In this document: piece by piece, positions 17,414 to 26,910 of the stretch
How the letters are laid out: the number at the start of each line of letters is the position of its first letter
Numbering within the stretch: the stretch's first letter is position 1
Assembly (NCBI GenBank): GCA_947478405.1
Contig: CANJVX010000009.1
Span: forward strand, 1 to 64,000
Direction of reading: 5' to 3'
Source: Beijerinckiaceae bacterium
Lineage (GTDB): Bacteria; Pseudomonadota; Alphaproteobacteria; Rhizobiales; Beijerinckiaceae
Length of the DNA stretch: 64,000 nt
The notes under the pieces: model-generated
What the model was told of the DNA's origin: nothing
The model's input: only the letters and a program-made list of their open reading frames with translations
Databases searched by the model: none
Position numbers and translations under genes: made by a program

Positions 17414-18417
17414 TATTCGATGAGGTCGCGTGCTCGCTCAGCAAGATGCTTGGGCGTTGCCAACACTTTTTTGACAATCTCTTGCATGGCAACGCCACGG
17501 ACGGGATCAACGTCAATATTGGCCGCTGTTACTTCCTTCAAAAATTCCGAATCTTTCATGACGGCATCGAAAGAGTCGCGCAGAGCTTTGACACGCTCCG
17601 CCGGTACGCCTGGAGTCGTTGCAAGTGGGCGTCCAAGCAATGTTCCGGATACGAGCAGCTCGACAATCTTGCGGTTATCGGGATCTGGGATTACGTCTTC
17701 AATGGAAGGCACATTCGGCAAATCGGGCGCCTTGGGGCCGGCCTGAACGATCACAGTGATATCTTTGTTGACGAGCCAATTGGGCTTGGTGACCTTCCAA
17801 CTCGACCACGTGTTGTTGCGCGCGCCGACTTCACCGCGTTCCATCGCGAGGTTGACGTCATTCCCGCCTGGATAGCCGGTGACGATCTTGAATTTTGTCC
17901 CTGCAAATTCGTTCAGCATAGCGGGGAACATGTAGGTGATAGCACCGCGTCCGGTTGCGCCGACAACAACCTCCTTGTTGCGCGCATCTTCGATTGATTT
18001 AATGCCCGTCGTCTTCCAGACAGTCATGGTTTCAACCGTCGGGCAGATCGATCCAATCCATTGGAGTTGGTTGGCATCGAACATGACGCCTTTCACCCCC
18101 GCGGCTTGCATGGCGGGGAAAGTGTTGGCAATCATGCCGATATTGGTTCCATCGCGAGCAGCGACTTCATACAGATAATTGGCCATTTTGAGGCCACCTG
18201 CGCCAGTCATGTTTTGGGGTATGACTGCAGGATTTCCCGGGATATATTTGCCGATGTAGCGGGACACGATGCGGGCATGTAGATCGTACTCTCCGCCGAC
18301 AGCCACGCCAATCAGTACATTGACGTTTTTGCCGCGATAAAAATCAGCGACCGCGTCAGCTTGCGCGGATGAGGCCACACAAATGGCTGCGAGCGAGATC
18401 AAGTACGAAAGCTTCAT
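17413..18417 (-). CDS. TctC/Bug-like periplasmic solute-binding protein
   Basis: Looks like the extracytoplasmic receptor of the tripartite tricarboxylate transporter family. 334 residues from ATG 18417, with signal peptide MKLSYLISLAAICVASSAQA and Bug-type motifs: FYRGKNVNVLIGVAVGGEYD, IPGNPAVIPQNMTGAGGLKMANYLY and the C-terminal GVPAERVKALRDSFDAVM. A longer start (18441) is possible, but GGGAGA lies just before ATG 18417. No tctA or tctB membrane genes are nearby, so the transport partner is unknown; many Bug proteins are orphans. Ligand unknown, a carboxylate being most likely. Confidence 0.83.
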   Translation of the reverse strand: MKLSYLISLAAICVASSAQADAVADFYRGKNVNVLIGVAVGGEYDLHARIVSRYIGKYIPGNPAVIPQNMTGAGGLKMANYLYEVAARDGTNIGMIANTFPAMQAAGVKGVMFDANQLQWIGSICPTVETMTVWKTTGIKSIEDARNKEVVVGATGRGAITYMFPAMLNEFAGTKFKIVTGYPGGNDVNLAMERGEVGARNNTWSSWKVTKPNWLVNKDITVIVQAGPKAPDLPNVPSIEDVIPDPDNRKIVELLVSGTLLGRPLATTPGVPAERVKALRDSFDAVMKDSEFLKEVTAANIDVDPVRGVAMQEIVKKVLATPKHLAERARDLIE

Positions 18418-18477
18418 CTTTTTTCTCCCGTTGTTTTTCATTGGCCGGCACCCCAGCGCGTTGTTTTCTGTTTTATC

Positions 18478-19359
18478 TCATTTCTGGCATTTGGGGCAGT
18501 AGAAGGTCGAGCGCCCACTTTGGATGATCCGGCGGATGGTTCCGGGGCAGCTCTGGGTTGGGCAGTCCTCGCCCTCCCGGTCATAAACTCTGAACTGATG
18601 CTGAAAGTACCCCAATGTCCCGTCCGTTTGGCGATGGTCGCGCAAAGAGGAGCCCCCTGAGCGAACAGCCTCCTCGAGGATGATGCGTATATCCTGAGCG
18701 AGCCGCTCGGCACCTTGTGTGGGGGCACCCGTTTTGCGCGCCAGCGTGCCCGCCGCCCTTTTGGGTGACAGTCCTGACCGGTGTAGGCTCTCGCAGACAT
18801 AGATATTGCCGAGGCCTGCAATCAACTTTTGATCGAGGAGCGCGGCTTTTAGGGGCGCCTTTCGGCCTTGGAACAGGCCAGCCAGCCTGTTTCCGTCGAG
18901 TTCATTCCCCAGCGGCTCAATGCCTAAATTGCGGAAGAAGGAGTGGGAAGACAGTTCGGCACGAGCTATCAGGTCCATAAATCCGAACCGGCGGGGGTCA
19001 TTGTAGGTGACCGTTGCGCCGTTTGAGAGGTGGAAGACGACATGATCATGGGCTATCGCGCCCGAGCGCTCGTGATGAAACTCGCCTGGCGTGAGGCTTC
19101 CACCCCACCCTTCTGCCCGGAATGATCCACTCATTCCCAAATGGCAGATTAGGACTAATCCGTTGTCGAGATCTATCAGAAGATATTTGGCTCGCCGGGA
19201 CAGGCCCGTGATCGTTCGCCCCTTCAGGCGGCGGGCAAAATCCTCAGGAAACGGAAAGCGAAGGTCCGGTCGCCGCTGTTCGACCTCGCGGATTTGGGCG
19301 CCCGCCATGGCGGGTTCCAGACCCCTGCGGACGGTCTCGACCTCAGGCAATTCAGGCAT
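18478..19359 (-). CDS. mutM: Formamidopyrimidine-DNA glycosylase
   Basis: Base-excision repair bifunctional glycosylase/AP lyase removing 8-oxoguanine and FapyG. 293 residues with the catalytic N terminus [16 protein letters not shown] (Pro1 nucleophile and Glu2 after Met removal), the helix-two-turn-helix region [19 protein letters not shown], and a C-terminal zinc finger with cysteines in DCPTQSC and FYCPKCQK. Divergent from ubiE with a 97-base gap. mutM beside ubiE-ubiB-coaBC-dut is a familiar rhizobial arrangement. Confidence 0.95.
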   Translation of the reverse strand: MPELPEVETVRRGLEPAMAGAQIREVEQRRPDLRFPFPEDFARRLKGRTITGLSRRAKYLLIDLDNGLVLICHLGMSGSFRAEGWGGSLTPGEFHHERSGAIAHDHVVFHLSNGATVTYNDPRRFGFMDLIARAELSSHSFFRNLGIEPLGNELDGNRLAGLFQGRKAPLKAALLDQKLIAGLGNIYVCESLHRSGLSPKRAAGTLARKTGAPTQGAERLAQDIRIILEEAVRSGGSSLRDHRQTDGTLGYFQHQFRVYDREGEDCPTQSCPGTIRRIIQSGRSTFYCPKCQK

Positions 19360-19456
19360 GGTGCTCCGGGCGCTCTCATAGGCTCTTGCAATGCGATAAT
19401 CCTACATGGCCATTCGACTGCTGTCGCGCTATGGTCCGGCCGCTCCGGAGTAAGTC

Positions 19457-20236
19457 ATGGTTCAAGCTTCTTCTTCCGCCCCTCGTCCTGACGACGAAAC
19501 CCATTTCGGCTTTTCGTCCGTCCGTCTGGGTCAAAAACAGGCGATGGTGGACGACGTCTTCCATAAAGTGGCGGATCGCTACGACCTGATGAACGATTTC
19601 ATGTCAGCCGGTCTCCATCGGGCTTGGAAAGATGTGCTCGTCTCTATGGTCAAGCCGCCGCGCAATCGCCTTTTCCGGCATCTCGATGTTGCAGGCGGGA
19701 CCGGCGACGTGGCTTTCCGAGTTGCAGACGCGGGCGGAGATCAGACGGACGTCACCATTCTCGACATCAACGGCGAAATGCTGCGCGTTGGTGAAGAGCG
19801 TGCCGTTAAGCGCAACTTTCCTGGTCACCTTACCTTTGTCGAAGCCAATGCGGAAGAACTGCCGCTGCCGGACAAAACGTTCGATGCCTATACGATTGCT
19901 TTCGGGATCCGCAATGTGCCTCGGATCGACCGCGCTTTGTCGGAAGCCTATCGCGTGCTCAAGCGCGGCGGCCGTTTCCTCTGTCTGGAATTTTCCAGCG
20001 TTGATATTCCTGGCCTCGACAAGTTTTATGATGCCTATTCATTTACCGTCATTCCGGCCATGGGCAAGGCCGTAACGGGTGACGGCCATCCCTATCGCTA
20101 TCTCGTCGAATCCATCCGCAAATTTCCGCATCCGGAAGTCTTCCGGGATATGATCGAAGAAGCGGGTTTTCGTCGCGCATCCTACACGCGTTTGACGGGC
20201 GGCGTGGTTGCTATTCACTCGGGTTGGAAGCTTTAA
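19457..20236 (+). CDS. ubiE: Ubiquinone/menaquinone biosynthesis C-methyltransferase UbiE
   Basis: SAM-dependent C-methyltransferase of ubiquinone synthesis. 259 residues; family signatures [18 protein letters not shown], the SAM loop [41 protein letters not shown] and [14 protein letters not shown] at the extreme C terminus. ATG 19457 follows GGAG at 19446-19449. It is three bases from ubiB, so ubiquinone genes are grouped; the redox state of this quinone pool is what RegB is known to sense. Confidence 0.95.
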   Translation: MVQASSSAPRPDDETHFGFSSVRLGQKQAMVDDVFHKVADRYDLMNDFMSAGLHRAWKDVLVSMVKPPRNRLFRHLDVAGGTGDVAFRVADAGGDQTDVTILDINGEMLRVGEERAVKRNFPGHLTFVEANAEELPLPDKTFDAYTIAFGIRNVPRIDRALSEAYRVLKRGGRFLCLEFSSVDIPGLDKFYDAYSFTVIPAMGKAVTGDGHPYRYLVESIRKFPHPEVFRDMIEEAGFRRASYTRLTGGVVAIHSGWKL

Positions 20237-20239
20237 GGC

Positions 20240-21814
20240 ATGGCATTCTTCAGCACGGCCGGACATTTCTTGCGTCTCGCGCGTGCGGGTTTTGTGTTGG
20301 CGCGTGAGGGCGTATTCGTCGATGTCGAGCCGGCCTTATTGCCTGCTGCTGCTCGTCTGCCTATGGCATTTGCACGTCTTATCGCGCGTGGCGGAGGCGC
20401 TCTGCATACTGCACGTCTTGCGGTCGCAATTAGCAGACTTGGTCCGTCCTACGTGAAGCTTGGACAGTTCCTCGCCACACGCCCCGACGTCGTTGGCCCA
20501 AAAATCGTGCGTGATCTTGAATTTCTACAAGATCGCATGGAACCTTTTTCTCAGGAAATTGCCGAACAACAGGTTTCAAAAGCTTTTGGTCGGCCCCTTA
20601 CTGATATTTACACGAGTTTTGGGCCATCTGTTGCCGCCGCTTCCATCGCACAGGTGCATCGCGCATGTGTGAGCGATGCGAATGGCGAACGCGATGTCGC
20701 AGTTAAAGTCCTTCGTCCGGGTGTGCAGGTGCGTTTCGCTCGTGATCTATCGGACATGTATGCAGCCGCGCGTTTTGTGCAGGAGCATTTTCCCGGAGCG
20801 GATCGCCTGCGTCCCATCGAAGTAGTCGATACACTTGAACGCTCTGTACGTATGGAGATGGATTTCCGTCTTGAAGCGGCTGCCGCGTCAGAATTTGCCG
20901 AGAATGTTGCGGATGATCCAGACTTCAGAATTCCACAAGTTGACTGGGATCGCACGACCAAGGAAGTTCTGACGCTCGAATGGATCGACGGCATTCCCTT
21001 GACTGATCTTGATGCATTGGAGCGCGCCGGGCATGATCTGCCGCGCCTTGGTCGCATCGTAATTCAGTCTTTTCTCCGTCATGCTCTGCGCGATGGTTTC
21101 TTCCATGCAGATATGCATCAGGGAAACCTTTTTGCTGACCCGCAAGGGCGTCTTGTTGCGGTCGATTTCGGGATCACGGGTCGGCTGGGCCTGAAGGAGC
21201 GTCGCTTCCTCGCCGAAATTCTCTATGGGTTTATCACACGTAACTATCGGCGCGTAGCTGAAGTCCATTTCGAGGCTGGCTATGTCCCTGAGACATTTAG
21301 CGTCGATGATTTTGCGCAGGCCGTCCGTGCCATCGGCGAACCGATCCATTCGCGCACAGCCGATCAGATTTCTATGGCACGGTTATTGACGCTTCTCTTC
21401 GAAATTACGGCGATTTTCGAAATGAAAACGCGTACCGAACTTGTTATGCTTCAAAAGACGATGGTAGTAGTCGAAGGTGTCGGCCGCCGGCTCGATCCCA
21501 AGCTCGATCTCTGGTCAACCGCTGAGCCCGTGGTGCGGTCGTGGATCGAAGAAAATCTCGGTCCACGCGGGAAGATCGAAGATTTTGGCCGTAACCTTTC
21601 GGCCATTGCGCGTTTTGCCAACGATTTTCCCAATGTTCTCCTGCGTGGCGAGCGTTTGGTCGAGAGACTTGAAAAATTATCTGCAGACGGGTTCGATCTT
21701 TCGAGCAAGACAGTGGAGCGGATCGGTCGGGCTGAAGGACAGCGTGCGCGTTTCGGTCATGTCGCGCTCTGGGCAATTGCCATTCTTTTGGCGATTGCCA
21801 TCTGGCTGCGCTGA
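20240..21814 (+). CDS. ubiB: Ubiquinone biosynthesis protein UbiB (ABC1/UbiB atypical kinase)
   Basis: Membrane-anchored atypical kinase-like ATPase needed for ubiquinone synthesis. 524 residues with the KxGQ motif (YVKLGQFLATRPD), the alanine-rich loop AAASIAQVH that replaces the usual glycine loop, catalytic-loop HADMHQGNLFADP and DFG-like AVDFGITGRLG. The C terminus has a transmembrane segment (HVALWAIAILLAIAIWLR). It sits between ubiE and coaBC. Confidence 0.94.
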   Translation: MAFFSTAGHFLRLARAGFVLAREGVFVDVEPALLPAAARLPMAFARLIARGGGALHTARLAVAISRLGPSYVKLGQFLATRPDVVGPKIVRDLEFLQDRMEPFSQEIAEQQVSKAFGRPLTDIYTSFGPSVAAASIAQVHRACVSDANGERDVAVKVLRPGVQVRFARDLSDMYAAARFVQEHFPGADRLRPIEVVDTLERSVRMEMDFRLEAAAASEFAENVADDPDFRIPQVDWDRTTKEVLTLEWIDGIPLTDLDALERAGHDLPRLGRIVIQSFLRHALRDGFFHADMHQGNLFADPQGRLVAVDFGITGRLGLKERRFLAEILYGFITRNYRRVAEVHFEAGYVPETFSVDDFAQAVRAIGEPIHSRTADQISMARLLTLLFEITAIFEMKTRTELVMLQKTMVVVEGVGRRLDPKLDLWSTAEPVVRSWIEENLGPRGKIEDFGRNLSAIARFANDFPNVLLRGERLVERLEKLSADGFDLSSKTVERIGRAEGQRARFGHVALWAIAILLAIAIWLR

Positions 21815-21831
21815 GAGGACGAGGTAGGCGG

Positions 21832-23079
21832 ATGAGCGCGATTGAACGCAGCCTTGATGGAAAGCGTATCCTGCTGATTATAGGCGGCGGGATTGCAGCC
21901 TATAAATCGCTTGATTTGATCCGTCGCCTTCGCGAACGGGGGGCCAGTGTCCGGCCCGTTTTGACAGCGGCCGGAAAGCAGTTTGTCACCGCCTTGTCGG
22001 TAGCCAGTCTTGCTGGGGCCTCGGTCCATGAAGATTTGTTTTCCCTGACCGAAGAAGCAGACATGGGCCATATTGAACTTTCGCGCGCTGCCGACCTCAT
22101 CGTTGTTGCGCCTGCTACAGCTGACCTGTTGGCCAGGGCCGCTAACGGGCTTGCAAATGATTTAGCCTCGACGCTGTTGCTCGCGACCGACAAGAAAGTA
22201 TTAATGGCTCCTGCCATGAATCTTCGCATGTGGCTTCATCCCGCGACATGTCGCAACGTCATGCAATTGCAGTCTGATGGCGTGCTGTTTGCGGGTCCAG
22301 CCGACGGCGAAATGGCGTGCGGCGAATTCGGACCTGGCCGAATGGTTGAGCCCATCGATATTATTGAAGCTATTGAGAGTGCCATTGGCAGTGATACGGC
22401 AATTCTCTTGCCCGGCGCTCCACTGGCGGGTCGCAAGATTGTGATCACGTCCGGCCCCACGCATGAACCGATCGATCCGGTTCGCTACATTGCTAATCGC
22501 TCATCAGGTAGGCAAGGTCATGCTATTGCTAAGGCAGCGATGCGGGCCGGTGCGAAAGTGGTTCTGATCAGCGGACCTGTTTCTATTTCGGATCCTGCTG
22601 GCGTCGAAACAATTCATGTTGAGACAGCACAAGAGATGCTGGAAGCGGTTCGGGCGCATCTACCTGCGGATATTTATGTTGGCGCTGCGGCAGTCGCGGA
22701 CTGGCGTGTTGAAAATGCGGGAGAGCAGAAGATCAAAAAGTCCCCTTCGGGCGGACCCCTTCTTCAGTTTTCTGAAAACCCCGATATTCTGGCACATGTG
22801 GCAAAGGCAGGGAAAAGTCGCCCCGCTCTCGTGGTCGGGTTTGCCGCGGAAACACAAAATGTGATTGCCTATGCGCAAGACAAGTTGGGGCGCAAAAAAT
22901 GCGATCTCATTGTCGCTAATGATGTGAGCGCTGAAATGGGCGTGATGGGTGGAACGCAGAACAGTGTGCATCTGGTTTCAGCGCTGGGCGTCGAGTCTTG
23001 GGATAGGCTTGACAAGGAAGAAGTGGCTCGTCGACTGGTGACTGTCTTCGCTGATCTGCTTGAGAAAGGCGGCCGTTGA
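21832..23079 (+). CDS. coaBC: Bifunctional phosphopantothenoylcysteine decarboxylase / phosphopantothenate-cysteine ligase
   Basis: Two consecutive steps of coenzyme A synthesis. 415 residues: N-terminal FMN-dependent CoaC domain (about 1-185) with [16 protein letters not shown], the active PAMN motif ([10 protein letters not shown]) and the substrate clamp [11 protein letters not shown]-terminal CoaB ligase (about 200-410) with [21 protein letters not shown] and GFAAETQN. The TGA shares its final A with the dut ATG (23077-23081), indicating coupling, as in many bacteria where coaBC is followed by dut. Confidence 0.96.
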   Translation: MSAIERSLDGKRILLIIGGGIAAYKSLDLIRRLRERGASVRPVLTAAGKQFVTALSVASLAGASVHEDLFSLTEEADMGHIELSRAADLIVVAPATADLLARAANGLANDLASTLLLATDKKVLMAPAMNLRMWLHPATCRNVMQLQSDGVLFAGPADGEMACGEFGPGRMVEPIDIIEAIESAIGSDTAILLPGAPLAGRKIVITSGPTHEPIDPVRYIANRSSGRQGHAIAKAAMRAGAKVVLISGPVSISDPAGVETIHVETAQEMLEAVRAHLPADIYVGAAAVADWRVENAGEQKIKKSPSGGPLLQFSENPDILAHVAKAGKSRPALVVGFAAETQNVIAYAQDKLGRKKCDLIVANDVSAEMGVMGGTQNSVHLVSALGVESWDRLDKEEVARRLVTVFADLLEKGGR

Positions 23080-23555
23080 TGGGCGTCGACATCAACGTGA
23101 AGCGGCTGCCGCATGGCGCTGATTTGCCCTTGCCTGTTTATCAGACATCGTCGGCAGCCGGCTTGGATCTTGTTGCGGCGATTTCTGTCAATGTGCGGTT
23201 AGTGCTCCAGCCTGGCGGCCGTGATCTTATTCCGACTGGCCTGGCGATTGAATTGCCTGAAGGCTTCGAGGCGCAGATCAGGCCGCGCTCGGGTCTGGCC
23301 CTTAAGCACGGTGTCACGCTTGTGAACACGCCGGGCACGATAGATGCGGATTACCGTGGCGAGATTTGTGTGATCGTGATTAACCACGGTTCAGAGCCTT
23401 TTGAGATTGTCCGGGGCGATAGGATTGCCCAGATGATCGTGGCGCCTGTGGTTCAGGCTCGGCTTGTCGAAGTCGATCAGCTGTCTTCGTCTCAACGAGG
23501 CGCTGGGGGGTTCGGCTCGACCGGCGTGTCGCATTCGAAACGGAGTTCCGAATGA
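23079..23555 (+). CDS. dut: Deoxyuridine 5'-triphosphate nucleotidohydrolase
   Basis: Hydrolyses dUTP to dUMP, keeping uracil out of DNA and feeding dTMP synthesis. 158 residues with the five trimeric dUTPase motifs: [38 protein letters not shown] and the C-terminal [13 protein letters not shown] 23079 is used (a TTG at 23076 is in frame). It overlaps coaBC by one base and the following rrf2 gene by ATGA. Confidence 0.95.
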   Translation: MGVDINVKRLPHGADLPLPVYQTSSAAGLDLVAAISVNVRLVLQPGGRDLIPTGLAIELPEGFEAQIRPRSGLALKHGVTLVNTPGTIDADYRGEICVIVINHGSEPFEIVRGDRIAQMIVAPVVQARLVEVDQLSSSQRGAGGFGSTGVSHSKRSSE

Positions 23556-24001
23556 TATTACTTTCGCGTCGCAGCCAATTGGCTATTGCTGCCGTTGTCG
23601 ACGTGGCCCTCCATGCTCGGCCTTCACCGGTAGCCGCTAAATCTCTTGCCGCGCGTCATAGCCTTCCCCCGCGCCATTTGGAGACGCTGCTCCAAGCTTT
23701 GGTCAAGGCCGGCATTTTGAAGGGAGTTCGTGGACCACGCGGCGGCTATGAGCTCGCCAAGGAGCGCCGCCGGATTACGGCTGGGGAGATCGTTCGCGCA
23801 GCCATGGCGGACGGTGCTGAGGATATGGACACCGCTCCGAACTCGCGGCTCGTCGAACAGGTCATCCACCCGCTTGTAGAACAGGCTGGTCAGCTTTTCC
23901 TGAATCAACTTGATGCGGTCACCGTAGAGGAACTTTGCCGGAAATCCGGCGAAAAGGATGTTTTCGAGGGAATTGATGTTGGAGCTGATTTTACGATTTG
24001 A
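23552..24001 (+). CDS. Rrf2-family transcriptional regulator
   Basis: 149 residues. The N-terminal winged helix is clear: [62 protein letters not shown]. Unlike IscR, RirA or NsrR it has no three-cysteine Fe-S cluster; only one cysteine is present near the C terminus (ELCRK). It is coupled to dut by ATGA and precedes cysK by 83 bases, so a role in sulfur/cysteine control, as for CymR, is a reasonable inference but not shown. Confidence 0.85.
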   Translation: MILLSRRSQLAIAAVVDVALHARPSPVAAKSLAARHSLPPRHLETLLQALVKAGILKGVRGPRGGYELAKERRRITAGEIVRAAMADGAEDMDTAPNSRLVEQVIHPLVEQAGQLFLNQLDAVTVEELCRKSGEKDVFEGIDVGADFTI

Positions 24002-24084
24002 AATGGCAATAGACAAAATACATCGACTGAATTTGTGAAATAGATTAAAGCTAGGACACATTTTGAAGACGAGGGAGAGCTCTC

Positions 24085-25047
24085 ATGACCGACATTTCTC
24101 GCCCCGGCCGCGGCCGCATCTACGACAATATAACTGCGACGATTGGCGACACGCCGCTGGTGCGCCTTCAGCGCCTAGCCAAAGAGCGTGGCGTCAAAGC
24201 GAACCTGATTGCCAAGCTGGAGTTTTTTAACCCGATTTCCAGTGTTAAAGATCGCATCGGCGTTTCAATGATCGACGCGCTCGAGGCAGCAGGAAAGATC
24301 GACCCCGCGCGCACTGTTCTGATCGAACCGACTTCGGGCAATACAGGCATTGCACTGGCTTTTGTCGCCGCTGCGCGAGGATACAAACTCATTATCGTTA
24401 TGCCAGAGAGCATGTCGATCGAGCGACGCAAGATGCTGGCCTTGCTCGGAGCAGAACTGGTTCTCACCCCCGCCGCACAGGGTATGAAAGGTGCGATTGC
24501 TAAGGCACAGGAGCTCGTCGCGACAACACCCGGTGCTATCATTCCTCAACAATTCGAAAATTCGGCCAATCCTGAAATTCATCGCAAGACTACGGCGGAA
24601 GAAATCTGGAACGATATGAATGGTAATGTTGACGTCTTCATCTCGGGCGTTGGAACGGGCGGCACTATTACTGGTGTCGGGCAAGTTCTGAAGCAGCGCA
24701 AGCCGAGTGTGAAGATCATCGCTGTGGAGCCTGAAGATTCTCCGATCCTATCAGGCGGGCAACCCGGTCCTCACAAGATACAGGGGATTGGCGCGGGTTT
24801 TGTGCCCACAATCCTTGATCGTTCCATTATTGATGAAGTGGTGACCGTTGGTAATCAGACCGCTTTCGACATAGCACGTCAGCTTGCGCGTATTGAAGGT
24901 ATTCCAGTTGGCATATCTTCTGGCGCCGCTGTAGCTGCCGCGCTTGAGGTTGGTGCACGCCCGGAGATGGCCGGGAAAAATATTGTCATTATCATTCCCT
25001 CCTTTGCCGAGCGCTATCTTTCAACAGCGCTTTTTGAAGGGCTTTGA
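24085..25047 (+). CDS. cysK: Cysteine synthase (O-acetylserine sulfhydrylase) A
   Basis: PLP enzyme forming cysteine from O-acetylserine and sulfide. 320 residues with N-terminal [16 protein letters not shown]-lysine loop [11 protein letters not shown], the [10 protein letters not shown] loop binding substrate carboxylate, the phosphate-binding [12 protein letters not shown] and C-terminal [12 protein letters not shown]. The ribosome site GAGGGAGAG lies just before ATG 24085. It has its own strong downstream terminator. Regulation by the adjacent Rrf2 protein is possible. Confidence 0.95.
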   Translation: MTDISRPGRGRIYDNITATIGDTPLVRLQRLAKERGVKANLIAKLEFFNPISSVKDRIGVSMIDALEAAGKIDPARTVLIEPTSGNTGIALAFVAAARGYKLIIVMPESMSIERRKMLALLGAELVLTPAAQGMKGAIAKAQELVATTPGAIIPQQFENSANPEIHRKTTAEEIWNDMNGNVDVFISGVGTGGTITGVGQVLKQRKPSVKIIAVEPEDSPILSGGQPGPHKIQGIGAGFVPTILDRSIIDEVVTVGNQTAFDIARQLARIEGIPVGISSGAAVAAALEVGARPEMAGKNIVIIIPSFAERYLSTALFEGL

Positions 25048-25066
25048 AACCTCCCGACATATATAT

Positions 25067-25098
25067 GAAAAGGGGCGCCACTTGTGGCGCCCCTTTTC
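25067..25098. terminator. Strong rho-independent terminator after cysK
   Basis: Perfect 15-bp stem GAAAAGGGGCGCCAC/GTGGCGCCCCTTTTC (25067-25081 and 25084-25098) with a two-base TT loop, continuing into ATTTTC. Length and GC content make this a convincing terminator. Confidence 0.9.
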
Positions 25099-25154
25099 AT
25101 TTTCACTATCCTGCATTAGCCATGGCCCTGTAAGATTTTTGAGGATCGTGGCGC

Positions 25155-25925
25155 ATGACTTATAAAACCGTTCTGACCGAAACCCATGGACCCGTACGCC
25201 TCCTTCGTCTCAATAGGCCAGAGGCGCTGAATGCGCTGAACATTCAGCTGATCAAAGATCTCAATGCCGCTCTGGACGACGCTGAGGCGGACCCCGACAT
25301 TCGCAGCATCGTGCTGACCGGGTCGGAAAAGGCGTTTGCAGCTGGGGCTGACGTAAAGGAGATGCAATCTCAATCCTATCTGGACGCCTATCTTAGTGAT
25401 TTCGTTTCTAGCTGGGAGCGTATCACGCGGGTCCGTAAGCCCGTGATTGCAGCGGTCGCAGGTTTTGCGTTGGGTGGCGGCTCTGAGCTAGCAATGATGT
25501 GCGATTTCATCCTAGCGGCCGATACAGCCAAATTCGGTCAACCGGAGATTAAGCTCGGGATCCTGCCAGGGGCCGGGGGCACCCAACGCCTGACCCATCT
25601 CGTCGGCAAGTCCAAGGCCATGGAAATGTGCCTGACTGGGCGGCTCATGGACGCCACAGAGGCAGAGCGGGCCGGATTGGTCTCGCGGGTGGTCCCTGCC
25701 CAAGAGCTAATCCCCGAAGCGATTAAAGTGGCCCAAGCCATCGCCGCCATGTCCCTGCCAGCGGTTATGATGGCTAAAGAATGCGTCAATAGGGCCTATG
25801 AAACGACCCTGAGCGAAGGAATCCGGTTTGAAAGGCGCGTTTTTTACGCAACATTTGCAACGCCCGACCAGCAAGAGGGCATGCAGGCCTTTGTTGAAAA
25901 GCGTCCGCCCGCTTTCAAGAGCTGA
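25155..25925 (+). CDS. Enoyl-CoA hydratase
   Basis: Crotonase-superfamily enzyme that hydrates 2-trans-enoyl-CoA in fatty-acid or related acyl-CoA oxidation. 256 residues; oxyanion-hole glycines in [11 protein letters not shown] and [15 protein letters not shown], with catalytic glutamates placed by SELAMM and [20 protein letters not shown], matching true hydratases. C-terminal [15 protein letters not shown] is typical of the FadB1/PaaF-like group found before rpsT-dnaA in rhizobia. Chain-length preference is unknown. Confidence 0.9.
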   Translation: MTYKTVLTETHGPVRLLRLNRPEALNALNIQLIKDLNAALDDAEADPDIRSIVLTGSEKAFAAGADVKEMQSQSYLDAYLSDFVSSWERITRVRKPVIAAVAGFALGGGSELAMMCDFILAADTAKFGQPEIKLGILPGAGGTQRLTHLVGKSKAMEMCLTGRLMDATEAERAGLVSRVVPAQELIPEAIKVAQAIAAMSLPAVMMAKECVNRAYETTLSEGIRFERRVFYATFATPDQQEGMQAFVEKRPPAFKS

Positions 25926-25962
25926 TTTACCCGAAGCAGCTCAGATTCTCTGCCACATTGCA

Positions 25963-25992
25963 TTGACGACCGGCGAGCTTCCCGTCTATAAG
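25963..25992 (+). promoter_or_regulatory. Sigma-70 type promoter of rpsT
   Basis: TTGACG at 25963-25968 and TATAAG at 25987-25992 with an 18-base spacer, 80 bases before the rpsT start. Both hexamers are close to consensus. Confidence 0.65.
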
Positions 25993-26071
25993 CCGCAATC
26001 TTCTGCGCCCATGTGGTGCGGACAAGAATTTCTCTGGCCCTTACGAGTGGCCAATCCTTCGAGGAACACCA

Positions 26072-26338
26072 ATGGCGAATACCTCCTCGGCCAAGAAGGC
26101 CGTCAGAAAGATCGAGCGCCGCACGGCCGTCAATCGCGCCCGCCGTAGCCAGATGCGTACTTTCGTTCGCAAAGTCGAAGAAGCTCTCGCTTCGGGTGAT
26201 GCGAATGCCGCTCAGGCCGCGCTTGCTGACGCTGAGCCGCTGATGATGCGCGCTGCTCAAAAGGGCATCCTTCACAAGAATACAGCGTCGCGCAAAATCT
26301 CCCGCCTCAGCACCCGCGTTAAAACACTCGCGAAGTAA
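26072..26338 (+). CDS. rpsT: 30S ribosomal protein S20
   Basis: Primary-binding protein of the 30S subunit. 88 residues, highly basic, beginning [26 protein letters not shown], with the conserved [21 protein letters not shown]-terminal helix. ATG 26072 follows GAGGAACACC. The gene has its own promoter and terminator, so it is a monocistronic unit, and it precedes dnaA as in most rhizobia. Confidence 0.97.
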   Translation: MANTSSAKKAVRKIERRTAVNRARRSQMRTFVRKVEEALASGDANAAQAALADAEPLMMRAAQKGILHKNTASRKISRLSTRVKTLAK

Positions 26339-26367
26339 GCCTGCTTTAAAAAGAGCGGACTGAATTT

Positions 26368-26394
26368 AAAAAGCTCGGCAATGCCGGGCTTTTT
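26368..26394 (+). terminator. rpsT terminator
   Basis: Stem AAAAAGCTCGGC / GCCGGGCTTTTT (one G-U pair) with an AAT loop at 26380-26382, ending in a run of T bases (26390-26394). Confidence 0.85.
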
Positions 26395-26478
26395 GCATTT
26401 CAAAACGCAAATTGCGAGCGAGGCACACTCTCGACTATTTCTTTTTGCGCGGTCAGGCAGCACAGCTGAAATCCAAGA

Positions 26479-26651
26479 GATTCAATAGGTTGTTGGATAA
26501 GCATTAATGGACTGAAGAATCGTGCCGCTTGACATTCGCAAGACGCCTTCAGCAGTGCCAACTCCCCCGCATTGCACCGATAGAACAGGATCACTCGTGA
26601 GCACTTCGTTGTTCCCAAGAATCAAGCATTTATGCACGTCAATCCAGATTC
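26479..26651 (+). promoter_or_regulatory. Cluster of four GANTC (CcrM methylation) sites upstream of dnaA
   Basis: GATTC at 26479-26483, GAATC at 26517-26521, GAATC at 26619-26623 and GATTC at 26647-26651. Random expectation at equal base use is one per 256 bases. None occurs from there to the dnaA start; the next is at 27218 inside the gene. CcrM methylates GANTC in alphaproteobacteria and is known to influence dnaA transcription in Caulobacter. Confidence 0.45.
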
Positions 26652-26842
26652 TTTTGTTTCTTTCGCAAGTTAACGGCTGTCATCAAAAAACGAATTCGAT
26701 GCATTTTGTTGCGGAGACGGAAGGCGCTGTGTAAGAGTTTGTCCAGAGAGAACGAGCGCGGTGCGGGGTAGAAAAATCTTCCGAAACAAGAAGCGACGCT
26801 CAGGCACCGAGAAATCGGAATAGTGTTGCTCAAAGCGGATCC

Positions 26843-26862
26843 TTATAAGCGGCAGCTTATAA
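26843..26862 (+). repeat. Perfect 8-bp dyad TTATAAGC-N4-GCTTATAA
   Basis: Arms at 26843-26850 and 26855-26862 around GGCA. The symmetry and AT-rich outer parts resemble an operator overlapping a -10 element. It lies about 50 bases before the start of the possible small protein at 26911. Confidence 0.45.
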
Positions 26863-26880
26863 CATTTTGAAGAATTGGAC

Positions 26881-26899
26881 CTGTGGCTCGGAGCCACAG
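26881..26899 (+). repeat. Hairpin CTGTGGCT/AGCCACAG before a ribosome-binding site
   Basis: Perfect 8-bp stem with a three-base CGG loop, ending directly at the AAGGGGG ribosome-binding site of the 26911 frame. It could influence translation of that frame or stabilise the transcript. Confidence 0.4.
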
Positions 26900-26910
26900 A
26901 AGGGGGCATC

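Noticed and set aside
26490-26500. TTATCCAAC-like sequence (reverse strand) upstream of dnaA considered as a DnaA box
   Set aside because: Two mismatches to TTATCCACA and no cluster; an origin cannot be supported here.
26522-26734. 70-residue plus-strand frame in the dnaA upstream region (and a 104-residue minus-strand frame at 26670-26984)
   Set aside because: No ribosome-binding site, no family likeness, and composition unlike the surrounding genes.
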